DNA of 22,081 nt from Dokdonella_A sp051958935 (GTDB lineage Bacteria; Pseudomonadota; Gammaproteobacteria; Xanthomonadales; Rhodanobacteraceae), in the NCBI RefSeq assembly GCF_051958935.1, contig NZ_JBQCFP010000106.1:1-22081 (forward strand), written 5' to 3'. Below the pieces are notes generated by a model. The model was not told the origin of the DNA and made no database searches. It worked only from the letters and a program-made list of their open reading frames with translations. This document shows, in pieces, positions 15,555 to 22,081 of the stretch (its first letter is position 1; each line of letters begins with the position of its first letter). A program made the translations under genes and the position numbers.

Positions 15555-16949
15555 TCAATCGTCAAACCCGTCGGCGAAGATCTGGTCGAGCAGGAGACGC
15601 GCCGCGCCGAAGTCGTAGTTGACGCCGGACTTGAGCCAGCTGCCCGCGACGTAGATGCCGTCATGGAACACGTGCACGTCGGCGACGAGGTCGCTCTGGT
15701 GGAGAGCGCCGAAGTCGATCTGGTTGATCAGCAGGTCACTCGTGCCGTCGGGACGGTAGCGGCCGATCAGCCAGTCGCTGTCGCCGCCGGTCGGAGTGTA
15801 GTTCGCCGCGACGACGTAGCCGACGTTCGGCTGCACGGCGACGGATTCGAAGCTCATCGAGTCGCCGGCAGTCAGGACCGTGTAGCCATTGGTGCCGTCG
15901 CCGCCGCTGAAGCTCGCGTCGTAGGCGCAGGTCGAGCCGAGGCGCTTGGCGATCAGGCCGCTGCGCACGGTGCCCGACATCTGCGCATAGCCGACCGTGA
16001 TGAGGTCGTCTTCGCCACCGCTGCCGGGAACGAGCGCGAAGTCGAGCAGCTCGGTGTCGCGCGAGTTGCTGCCGTCCACTTCGAACGCGCATTCGTCCGA
16101 CTGCGAGAGCTGGTCGACCGTGCCGTCCGCCTCCAGGCGCACGATGAGTGCGGAGCTGTCGTTGCCGCCGACGACGTCGGTCTTGCCGACCGCGACGATC
16201 TTGCCGTTGGAAGCGATCGCGACCGCATTGATCTGGTGGCGGATGAAGTTGCTCGTGCGCATGAGCTGGATGCCGGAATTGCTCAGGCCGAAGGTATGGT
16301 CGAGCGCGCCGCCCGTTTCGAAGCGCACGAACGCGGCATAGGTGTCGGCGGCGCTGGCGACGGCGGTGGTGCCGGCCATGACGATCTTGCCGTCCGGCTG
16401 CACGGCGATGCCGTACGGGATGTCGCGGCTCAGCGACGGACCGGGTTCGATCGATGCGGTCACGCACTGGGTCAGCGTCGAGTTGAACAGCAGCGGCACG
16501 CCGGCGGTCGAGAACGCGCAGACGACGAAGTCCCAGTTGTCGGCCGTGGTCTTCTTGTAGCCGCCGACGAGCAGGCTGTTGTTGCGCATCGCGATGCCGG
16601 CCGTGTTGAACAGCTCACCCTGCGAGGTCTGCGTCATCGCGCGCCCCTCGGTGCCGAAGTTGTCGTCGATGAGGCCGTTCGGCAGCAGGCGCGTCACGCC
16701 CATGCGCGCGATGCCGTTGGCGTCGCGCACGGTGCCGGAGATGTACATCGAGCCGTCCGGACCGACGACGCTGCCGTTGGCGTAGTCGACCATCGTGCCG
16801 CCGTAGTCGAACGCGATCGGCGATTTGCCGGAGTTGAACAGGCCCCAGCCGGTGTCGAGCGCGCCGTCGAGCGGCAGCGCGGCGGCGGCACCGGTCTGCA
16901 GCAGCCCGCAGGCGAGCAGGGTGCGGAACATCGTGGTGTTGGCGACCAT
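15555..16949 (-). CDS. Secreted delta-60-repeat (beta-propeller-like) protein with DGF-type C-terminal tail
   Basis: The 464-residue product starts with a signal peptide (about 1-25, ending AAAALP). It carries degenerate delta-60 repeats, in which a strand with a QPDGKIVMAG-type core is followed by a G-x-L-D-x-x-FG turn: 63-105 (GPDGSMYISG, NGLIDDNFG), 180-225 (AVQPDGKIVMAG, GALDHTFG), 243-280 (AIASNGKIVAVG, DGTVDQL), 369-414 (AVQPNVGYVVAA, DGTSD, IDFG). It ends DQIFADGFDD, a short tail resembling ones I recall on other Xanthomonadales secreted proteins. An AAGGGAG ribosome site precedes the ATG at 16949; a second ATG at 16931 is possible. Cysteines are few. The function is unknown; a cell-surface or extracellular location is likely. 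Confidence 0.85.
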   Translation of the reverse strand: MVANTTMFRTLLACGLLQTGAAAALPLDGALDTGWGLFNSGKSPIAFDYGGTMVDYANGSVVGPDGSMYISGTVRDANGIARMGVTRLLPNGLIDDNFGTEGRAMTQTSQGELFNTAGIAMRNNSLLVGGYKKTTADNWDFVVCAFSTAGVPLLFNSTLTQCVTASIEPGPSLSRDIPYGIAVQPDGKIVMAGTTAVASAADTYAAFVRFETGGALDHTFGLSNSGIQLMRTSNFIRHQINAVAIASNGKIVAVGKTDVVGGNDSSALIVRLEADGTVDQLSQSDECAFEVDGSNSRDTELLDFALVPGSGGEDDLITVGYAQMSGTVRSGLIAKRLGSTCAYDASFSGGDGTNGYTVLTAGDSMSFESVAVQPNVGYVVAANYTPTGGDSDWLIGRYRPDGTSDLLINQIDFGALHQSDLVADVHVFHDGIYVAGSWLKSGVNYDFGAARLLLDQIFADGFDD

Positions 16950-17105
16950 CGCGGTACTCCCTTCATGCGCGTCGGAATGAGCGCTCGGACTGGCATACGG
17001 GAGAGGGGTGGGCGAGGGATCACGGGATGACGAGGAATTTCCCTCGCTGGGCCACGGCGGCACGGCGGGGCCGCACCTGCGCTGGAAAAGCCCGCTGCGC
17101 GCGGC

Positions 17106-17111
17106 TAGGCT
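17106..17111 (+). promoter_or_regulatory. Candidate -10 box of hutF
   Basis: TAGGCT lies 26 bases before the start codon (first base 32 bases upstream), in the same position and with the same preceding GGC as the box upstream of the acyltransferase gene. A poor -35-like CTGGAA lies at 17082-17087, 18 bases upstream. Low-confidence pattern evidence only; no Hut-type operator is visible. Confidence 0.25.
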
Positions 17112-17137
17112 CGCCGCTTCGCCGCGACGGACCGACC

Positions 17138-18556
17138 ATGCCGACGACCGCGCTTCACCACGCCGACCATGCCTGGCTGCCGGGCGGGTTCGCCGACGAC
17201 GTCGCTTTCGCGATCGACCGTTCCGCCGTAGGGGCGGTGCTGCACGCGGTGGACGCGAAGGCGCCGCGCGCCGGTGCGGGCACGCTCGGTCGAATCGTGT
17301 TGCCGGGCATGCCGAACCTCCATTCGCACGCGTTCCAGCGCGCGATGGCCGGTCTCGCCGAGCGCCGCGCGCCGCAGCAGGCCGAAGACAGTTTCTGGAG
17401 CTGGCGCGAAGTCATGTATGCGTTCGCCGGGCGCATCGGCCCGGACGACCTGCGCGCGATCGCGGCCCAGCTCTACGTGGAGATGCTCGAGGCGGGCTAC
17501 ACGCAGGTGTGCGAATTCCATTACCTGCATCATCGGTCCGACGGACGCCCGTATGACGACCCGGCGGCGATGTCGCTCGCCCTCGTCGAGGCGGCACGCG
17601 AGACCGGTATCGGCCTCACGCTGCTGCCGGTGCTGTACATGACCGGCGGCTTCGACGGCCGGCCGCTGTCGGAGCGGCAGCGGCGCTTCGGCCACGACGT
17701 CGATGCCTACCTGCGCCTGCTCGAACGCCTGCGCGCGCTCGACGAGCCGGCACTGAACGTCGGCGTCGCCCTGCATTCGCTGCGCGCCGTGCCGGCCGAC
17801 GCGATGCGCGCGGTGCTCGACGCGATCGATGCGATTCCTGCGCATCCGCGCCAGCGCGCAGTCTCGCGCATGCCGATACACATCCATATCGCCGAGCAGA
17901 TCGGCGAGGTGCAGGATTGCCTCGCGATCCGCAACGCGCGGCCGGTCGAATGGCTGCTCGACCACGCGCCGGTCGACGCGCGCTGGTGCCTCGTGCATGC
18001 GACACACCTCACCGACGACGAGACGCGCCGGCTCGCCGCGACCGGCGCGGTGGCGGGACTGTGCCCGACCACCGAGGCGAATCTCGGCGACGGACTGTTC
18101 CCGCTGCGCGCGTATCTCGACGCGAGCGGTGCACTCGGCATCGGCTCGGACAGCCATATCTCGGTGTCGCCGGTGGAGGAACTGCGTTGGCTCGAATACG
18201 GCCAGCGCCTGGTCACGCGCCATCGCAACATCAGCGCGAGCGCGACGCAGCCGAGCAGTGGCGAGACGCTGTTCGCGCATGCGCTCGCCGGCGGCGCCAA
18301 GGCCGCCGGCGGCGCGCTCGGCGCGTTCGCGCCCGGCCATCGCGCCGATGTCGTCGTGCTCGACGATGCGTCGCCGCTGCTCGCCGGCCGCACCCCAGCG
18401 CAACTCGTCGACAGCTGGCTGTTCGCCGGCAATGCGAACATCGTGCGCGACGTCATGGTGGGTGGCGCATGGGTCGTGCGCGAGCACCGTCATCGCGATG
18501 CGGAGCGCATCGCGCGGCGCTATCGCGAGGTGGTCGAGCGGCTCGCGCGCGCGTAA
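17138..18556 (+). CDS. hutF: N-formimino-L-glutamate deiminase
   Basis: HutF converts N-formimino-L-glutamate to N-formyl-L-glutamate and ammonia, the branch step of the five-step histidine pathway. The 472-residue amidohydrolase-superfamily protein has PGMPNLHSHAFQRAM (56-70; metal ligands H62 and H64), EFHYLHH (126-132), PIHIHIAEQ (246-254; H250 ligand, E253 catalytic candidate), LVHATHLT (285-292; H287), CPTTEANLGDG (309-319) and GIGSDSH (334-340; D338 ligand). The whole HutF pattern is intact. The frame is open from 17027, but the family N-terminus fits the ATG at 17138. The ribosome site is weak. It is divergent from the delta-60 gene and monocistronic as far as seen. Confidence 0.95.
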   Translation: MPTTALHHADHAWLPGGFADDVAFAIDRSAVGAVLHAVDAKAPRAGAGTLGRIVLPGMPNLHSHAFQRAMAGLAERRAPQQAEDSFWSWREVMYAFAGRIGPDDLRAIAAQLYVEMLEAGYTQVCEFHYLHHRSDGRPYDDPAAMSLALVEAARETGIGLTLLPVLYMTGGFDGRPLSERQRRFGHDVDAYLRLLERLRALDEPALNVGVALHSLRAVPADAMRAVLDAIDAIPAHPRQRAVSRMPIHIHIAEQIGEVQDCLAIRNARPVEWLLDHAPVDARWCLVHATHLTDDETRRLAATGAVAGLCPTTEANLGDGLFPLRAYLDASGALGIGSDSHISVSPVEELRWLEYGQRLVTRHRNISASATQPSSGETLFAHALAGGAKAAGGALGAFAPGHRADVVVLDDASPLLAGRTPAQLVDSWLFAGNANIVRDVMVGGAWVVREHRHRDAERIARRYREVVERLARA

Positions 18557-18597
18557 GGGGTGCGCCGCGTCCCGGTGCGATTCGGCTGTAATTGCAG

Positions 18598-18632
18598 AGC
18601 AAAATGGTTCCCCCGCATTCGCGGGAATGACA
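18598..18632. repeat. Single copy of the dispersed palindromic repeat
   Basis: CCCGC-ATTC-GCGGG with TTCC/GGAA flanks and a trailing AATGACAG matches the inverted copy at about 11018-11050. It sits in the 92-bp convergent gap between hutF and the NPP gene and could serve as a terminator-like hairpin, although no T-run follows. Confidence 0.7.
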
Positions 18633-18648
18633 GCCGTGCCTGCGGCGG

Positions 18649-19881
18649 TCAGTGCGCGCCGTCGCGAAGCAGTCCGGCGACGTGGCTGAAGTCGCCGTCG
18701 TTCGGGCGCGGCGTGATGCCGAGCAGCTTCGTCAGCAGTGGATAGACGTCGACGTTGTCGAACTCCGGCACGACCACGCCGCGGCGGAAGTCGGGCCCGC
18801 GTGCGACGAACATGGCGCGCATCGACGGGTCGTCGTTGTCGTAGCCGTGCTCGCCGGGCGAATAGTGGCCGCCCTTCTCGTCGTACTCATGCGATGTGAT
18901 GCTGCCGCCGGTTCCGGCGAGGCAGAGCAGCGACGGGATGCGCGGATGCGTGCCGTAATGCAGGCGGGCCGGCAGCTCGCCCTTGCGCCAGCATTGCATG
19001 TGCGGATGCGGCTGCAGCAGCGCGCGTTCGACGTCGGCGGTCTTGCCCGCGCGCGGTTCGATGCCGGCGAGGATGCCGTAGTTGACGACGTCGACGTCGG
19101 CGAGCGGGACGACGTCGTCGAGATACGTGCGCCGTTCCGGCGAGGTCGCGGCGAGGCCGTGGTCGGAGACGACGACGAGGTCGGTCGCGTCCAGCAGTCT
19201 CCGGTGGCGCAGGCCGGCGACGAGTCGCGCGAGCGCGGCGTCGATGTCGGTGAGCGCGGCGTCGACCTCGGGCGAATCGGGCCCGTGCTCATGCCCCTCG
19301 TGATCGACCTGGTCGAAATACAGCGTGAGGAAACGGGGTCTGCGCGATGCGGGCAGGTCGAGCCAGGCGAGCACCTGGTCGACGCGCGCGTCCGGCGTGA
19401 CCTTGCCGTCGAAGGCCTTCCAGTACGTCGGCAGCACGCCGGCGATCGCGACGCTCGAGCCGGGCCAGAACATCGTCGCGCTGCGCACGTCCTGCTTCTC
19501 CGCGGACACCCACAGCGGTTCACCGCCCCACCAGCGCGGATCCTCGATCGTCGCCTGTTCCTTGTAGACGAAGCGGTGCTCGAACGCGGGGTCCGACATG
19601 CGGTTGTGGATGATGCCGTGGTGATCGGGGTAGAGCCCGGTCACGAGCGTGTAGTGGTTGGGGAAGGTCAGTGTCGGGAACGACGGCTTCATCGCCTCGG
19701 CACGCACGCCCTCGGTGGCGAGGGCAGCGAGCGTCGGCGTGCGCCCGCGGGCGAAGTAGTCCGCGCGAAATCCATCGATGGACACGAGGATCAGCGGCCT
19801 CGTCCCGGCGTTTCGCGGCGCGACGCTGCTGCAGGCAGCGGCGACGAGGCAGAGCAGGGCGACGAGGGTGAAGCGGCGCAT
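18649..19881 (-). CDS. Nucleotide pyrophosphatase/phosphodiesterase (NPP) lipoprotein
   Basis: NPP enzymes are alkaline-phosphatase-fold, two-zinc phosphodiesterases that cleave nucleotide or related phosphodiesters. The 410-residue protein has a lipoprotein-type leader (residues 1-17, AAAC with C17). Its active-site residues fall in the expected places: D36 (SIDGF), nucleophile T72 (PTLTFPNHY), N93 (HNRM), D193 and H197 (DHEGH), D240-H241 (SDHG), H345 (GEHGYDN). The spacings between them fit my recollection of the Xanthomonas NPP structure closely. The ATG at 19881 puts the leader at the N-terminus; the upstream extension to 19953 would bury it. The lipobox has Ala at -3, slightly unusual. 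It probably acts in the periplasm or at the outer membrane; the substrate is unproven. Confidence 0.93.
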   Translation of the reverse strand: MRRFTLVALLCLVAAACSSVAPRNAGTRPLILVSIDGFRADYFARGRTPTLAALATEGVRAEAMKPSFPTLTFPNHYTLVTGLYPDHHGIIHNRMSDPAFEHRFVYKEQATIEDPRWWGGEPLWVSAEKQDVRSATMFWPGSSVAIAGVLPTYWKAFDGKVTPDARVDQVLAWLDLPASRRPRFLTLYFDQVDHEGHEHGPDSPEVDAALTDIDAALARLVAGLRHRRLLDATDLVVVSDHGLAATSPERRTYLDDVVPLADVDVVNYGILAGIEPRAGKTADVERALLQPHPHMQCWRKGELPARLHYGTHPRIPSLLCLAGTGGSITSHEYDEKGGHYSPGEHGYDNDDPSMRAMFVARGPDFRRGVVVPEFDNVDVYPLLTKLLGITPRPNDGDFSHVAGLLRDGAH

Positions 19882-19953
19882 CGACGGTTCCGCGGCGATC
19901 GAGCCGCGTATCGTCACCGAAAACGCAGGCGCGTGCCTAGCGCCGGATGCCAC

Positions 19954-20556
19954 TCAGCCGGCGCGCATCGCCCCGATGTGCCCGTCGACCTGCGCGCGCG
20001 TCGGTACCGGCACGAAGCGTCCGCCGCGTCCGACGTCGAAGTTGCGATAGTGGTCGAGCAGGCCACCGTAGACGTGCAGGGTGACCGCGGCACGCCGCCC
20101 CGAGAGATTCGTGCAGCGGTGCGCGTGGCCTTGGGTGCCGAGGAATGCGCACGACTGCCCTTCTTCGAGCACGGTCGTGCCGATGTGGCGCAGCCCGCGT
20201 TCGTCGCCGAGTTCGTAATCCTCGACGCTGAGCGTGCCCTGCAGGACCATCTCGATGCCCCACAGTCCGGCATGGTCGTGGATCGGCGTCGCGTGGCCGG
20301 CGGGCCACACCATGACGAGCCCGGTGTAACGGCCGTCGCGCTCGCAGTCGTAGAGCCAGCGCGTGAACTGCTGCGGATGCTCGTCGCAGATCGCGCGCAG
20401 CGCGCGGCGATCCTTCGGCGAATACCAGACCGCCTCGCGCAGGCTCGCGTGCACGCGTTCGAGCGCGGCGCGGTCGAAGGCGACGGGTGCGTCGCCGAGG
20501 CAGGACGCCATGCAGGCGCGGACGCTGCGCGTGACATCGAGATCGATCGACAACAT
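19954..20556 (-). CDS. Cysteine dioxygenase-family cupin protein
   Basis: Cysteine-dioxygenase-type enzymes are mononuclear iron cupins that oxidise a thiol to a sulfinate. The 200-residue protein has the first cupin motif GHATPIHDH (87-95) with ligands H93 and H95, and the second motif HRCTN (146-150) with ligand H146. LHVYGG (160-165) carries H161 and Y163, the expected active-site Tyr. Position 100, equivalent to the crosslinking Cys of the animal enzyme, is Gly, as in many bacterial members. The ATG at 20556 follows GGGGTGG; a GTG at 20565 is an alternative. It could instead use 3-mercaptopropionate or another thiol. It is divergent from the Old Yellow Enzyme gene. Confidence 0.88.
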   Translation of the reverse strand: MLSIDLDVTRSVRACMASCLGDAPVAFDRAALERVHASLREAVWYSPKDRRALRAICDEHPQQFTRWLYDCERDGRYTGLVMVWPAGHATPIHDHAGLWGIEMVLQGTLSVEDYELGDERGLRHIGTTVLEEGQSCAFLGTQGHAHRCTNLSGRRAAVTLHVYGGLLDHYRNFDVGRGGRFVPVPTRAQVDGHIGAMRAG

Positions 20557-20596
20557 GCAGGCCACCCCGGTCCGTAACCGATGTCCACTGCATCAC

Positions 20597-20615
20597 AGTC
20601 TTCGTTAAGTCTTCG
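20597..20615. promoter_or_regulatory. AGTCTTCG direct repeat in a divergent intergenic region
   Basis: AGTCTTCG occurs at 20597-20604 and again at 20608-20615, an 11-bp period close to one helical turn, in the most AT-rich part of the 178-bp region between the divergent cupin and Old Yellow Enzyme genes. The spacing suits two monomers of one regulator on the same face. No regulator gene is nearby. Confidence 0.4.
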
Positions 20616-20679
20616 ATAAGGGCGCGCGCCATTGCCGGCGTCGATTCTCGAACTCCGCTCAACACATGCGGTCAGCGCG

Positions 20680-20710
20680 TTGATTCTGCGTGGATCGGAC
20701 CGGATATCAT
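20680..20710 (+). promoter_or_regulatory. Candidate promoter of the Old Yellow Enzyme gene
   Basis: TTGATT (20680-20685) and TATCAT (20705-20710) resemble -35 and -10 boxes with a 19-base spacer, somewhat long; a 17-base spacer results if GATATC (20703-20708) is used. A start near 20717 would leave a short leader containing the GGAGG ribosome site at 20723-20727, 7 bases before the ATG. Confidence 0.4.
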
Positions 20711-20734
20711 GCGCGACCCATCGGAGGCGCTTGC

Positions 20735-21790
20735 ATGGCCCTGTTCGATCCCCTCACGCTCGGCGACGTCGTCCTGCGCAACCGCATCGCGGTGTCGCCG
20801 ATGTGCGAGTACTCGGCCGTCGACGGCATGCCGGGTGACTGGCACCTCGTGCACCTCGGCAGCCGCGCGGTCGGTGGCGCCGGCCTCGTCTTCACCGAGG
20901 CGACCGCGGTATCGCCCGAGGGGCGCATTTCTCCGGGCGACGCCGGGCTTTGGAACGATGCGCAGCAGGCGGCGTGGGCGCGCATCGTCGCGTTCATCGC
21001 GGCACAGGGCGCAGTCGCGGGCATCCAGCTCGCGCATGCCGGCCGCAAGGCAAGCACGGCCGCGCCGTGGCGCGGCGGCAAGCCCTTGCACGGCGATGCG
21101 GCGTGGAGCGCGGTCGCGCCGAGCGCGATCGCGTTCGATGCAGGCTACCCGGTGCCGCGCGCGCTCGACGAAGACGGCATCGCGAAGGTGGTCGAGGACT
21201 TCCGTGCGGCGGCCGTGCGCGCGGCGGCGGCTGGCTTCGGCGTCATAGAACTGCATGCCGCGCATGGTTACCTCGTCCACGAGTTCCTTTCGCCGTTGTG
21301 CAACACGCGCGACGATCGCTGGGGCGGCGACCTCGCCGGCCGTGCGCGCCTGCTGCGCGCGATCGTCGCCGCGGTACGCGAGGTCTGGCCGCGTCCGCGT
21401 CCGCTCTTCGTGCGCGTGTCGGCAACCGACTGGGCGCCGGGTGGCTGGGACATCGACGAATGCGTCGAACTCGCGCGCTGGTTGCGCGATGACGGTGTCG
21501 ACCTCGTCGACTGCTCCTCGGGCGGCGCCGTGCCGCACGCGAAGGTGCCGGTGGCGCCGGGTTACCAGGTGCCGTTCGCCGCACGCATCCGTCGGGAAGC
21601 CCGCATCGCGACCGGCGCAGTGGGCCTGATCACGACCGCGGCGCAGGCGAACGGCATCATCGAGCGCGGCGACGCGGACCTCGTCCTGCTCGCACGCGAG
21701 CTGCTGCGCGACCCGTACTTCGCGCGGCGCGCGGCGGCGGAACTCGGCGTGGCGATCGACGCCCCGCCGCAATACCAGCGCGCGTGGTGA
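20735..21790 (+). CDS. Old Yellow Enzyme family NADH:flavin oxidoreductase (YqjM/XenA-like)
   Basis: The 351-residue FMN TIM-barrel ene-reductase has PLTLGDVVLRNRIAVSPMCEYSA across 6-28, with C24 and Y26 matching the active-site Cys and Tyr of the thermophilic-like OYE class. GIQLAHAGRKA (96-106) has FMN-contact Q98. IELHAAHGYL (171-180) has the substrate-binding pair H174/H177. HEFLSPLCNTRDDRWGG (182-198) and the C-terminal ARELLRDPYFA complete the pattern. Family members reduce alkenes of enones and some nitro compounds using NAD(P)H; the physiological substrate is unknown. A strong ribosome site (GGAGG) sets the ATG at 20735. It is divergent from the cysteine-dioxygenase-like gene, possibly sharing control. 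Confidence 0.95.
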   Translation: MALFDPLTLGDVVLRNRIAVSPMCEYSAVDGMPGDWHLVHLGSRAVGGAGLVFTEATAVSPEGRISPGDAGLWNDAQQAAWARIVAFIAAQGAVAGIQLAHAGRKASTAAPWRGGKPLHGDAAWSAVAPSAIAFDAGYPVPRALDEDGIAKVVEDFRAAAVRAAAAGFGVIELHAAHGYLVHEFLSPLCNTRDDRWGGDLAGRARLLRAIVAAVREVWPRPRPLFVRVSATDWAPGGWDIDECVELARWLRDDGVDLVDCSSGGAVPHAKVPVAPGYQVPFAARIRREARIATGAVGLITTAAQANGIIERGDADLVLLARELLRDPYFARRAAAELGVAIDAPPQYQRAW

Positions 21791-21808
21791 GCGCGCACGA
21801 CGGATCGT

Positions 21809-22081
21809 GTAGGGCGGGTCGAGCGCGCAGCGCGAGTCCCGCCGCAACCTTGCGACATGCGCGACCACCGCGGCGCTTCGGCGGCACGCGCGTTGCGCGT
21901 CCCGCCCTACGCGGGCGCAGGTCACCGCGAGCAACGGTGGAGACTCGTAGGGCGGGTCGAGCGCGCAGCGCGAGTCCCGCCGCAACCTTGCGACATGCGC
22001 GACCACCGCGGCGCTTCGGCGGCACGCGCGTTGCGCGTCCCGCCCTACGCGGGCGCAGGTCACCGCGAGCAACGGTGGAGA
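21809..22081. repeat. 138-bp perfect tandem repeat, two copies, running off the window
   Basis: Copy one is 21809-21946 and copy two starts at 21947 and is cut by the window end after 135 bases; I see no differences between them over that span. Each unit starts GTAGGGCGGGTCGAGCGC and has, about 80-105 bases in, the near reverse complement GCGTCCCGCCCTAC, so each unit is itself an inverted repeat. A third or further copy may lie outside. No gene is seen from 21791 to the end. Confidence 0.92.

Noticed and set aside
15549..17030. 493-codon plus-strand frame opposite the delta-60 gene
   Set aside because: Val/Asp/Arg/Glu-rich, low-complexity, no recognisable motif. The minus-strand gene has signal peptide, repeats, ribosome site and terminator.
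18652..20577. 641-codon plus-strand frame across the NPP and cupin genes
   Set aside because: Antisense to two genes with intact catalytic residues, and spans their gap; shadow.
20672..22072. Repetitive minus-strand protein with two near-identical 46-residue units
   Set aside because: The repeats are the 138-bp intergenic DNA tandem read in frame. The rest is antisense to the Old Yellow Enzyme gene.

Overview
The window is a very GC-rich, gene-dense bacterial chromosome segment with 16 supported protein-coding genes, no RNA genes, no insertion sequence, no CRISPR array and no prophage. Gene content points to a gammaproteobacterium of the Xanthomonadales type (Xanthomonas / Lysobacter / Dokdonella relatives). 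The supporting features are a YajQ protein, a DUF1415 protein next to dbpA, a nucleotide pyrophosphatase whose active-site spacing matches the Xanthomonas enzyme, a secreted delta-60-repeat protein ending in IFADGFDD, and several classes of palindromic intergenic repeat. The lineage is an inference from memory of these families, not a database result.

Layout. At 32-2704 (+) a membrane-anchored SPFH/prohibitin-like protein is followed 3 bp later by an exported SH3-like protein of unknown function, a likely operon. At 2760-3242 (-) lies the c-di-GMP-binding YajQ protein, with a DUF2233/NAGPA-type exported glycosidase at 3410-4198 (+). A repeat cluster then precedes a two-gene O-acylation cassette at 4551-7224 (+): an MBOAT acyltransferase and an SGNH-like membrane-anchored partner, bracketed on both sides by the same palindromic repeat family. 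At 7507-9449 (-) dbpA and a DUF1415 gene overlap by 4 bp. A 670-bp gap (9450-10119) holds an inverted repeat and a 104-bp tandem repeat. Then come a HAD hydrolase (10120-10749, +), more repeats, a YCII/DGPF-domain protein (11195-11566, -) and a PlsC/YihG-type acyltransferase (11821-12723, +).

Region 12901-18556 holds two histidine-utilisation genes. hutI (-) overlaps by 4 bp with a downstream HI0933/BaiN-type flavoprotein. hutF (+) lies on the far side of a secreted delta-60-repeat protein (-) that has a convincing terminator. HutF and HutI together imply the five-step histidine pathway through formylglutamate; hutH, hutU and hutG are not in the window. The right end has an NPP-type phosphodiesterase lipoprotein (-), a cysteine-dioxygenase-like cupin (-) divergent from an Old Yellow Enzyme (+), and a perfect 138-bp tandem repeat running off the window edge.

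I did not find a clear new defence or mobile system. The most worthwhile leads are the C-terminal DGF-type tail of the delta-60 protein, the repeat-bracketed MBOAT/SGNH cassette with a Glu in place of the usual Asp in its catalytic block, the SPFH plus SH3 pair, the two overlapping gene pairs (dbpA-DUF1415 and hutI-flavoprotein), and the 138-bp tandem element. Most long alternative reading frames here are antisense shadows caused by high GC.
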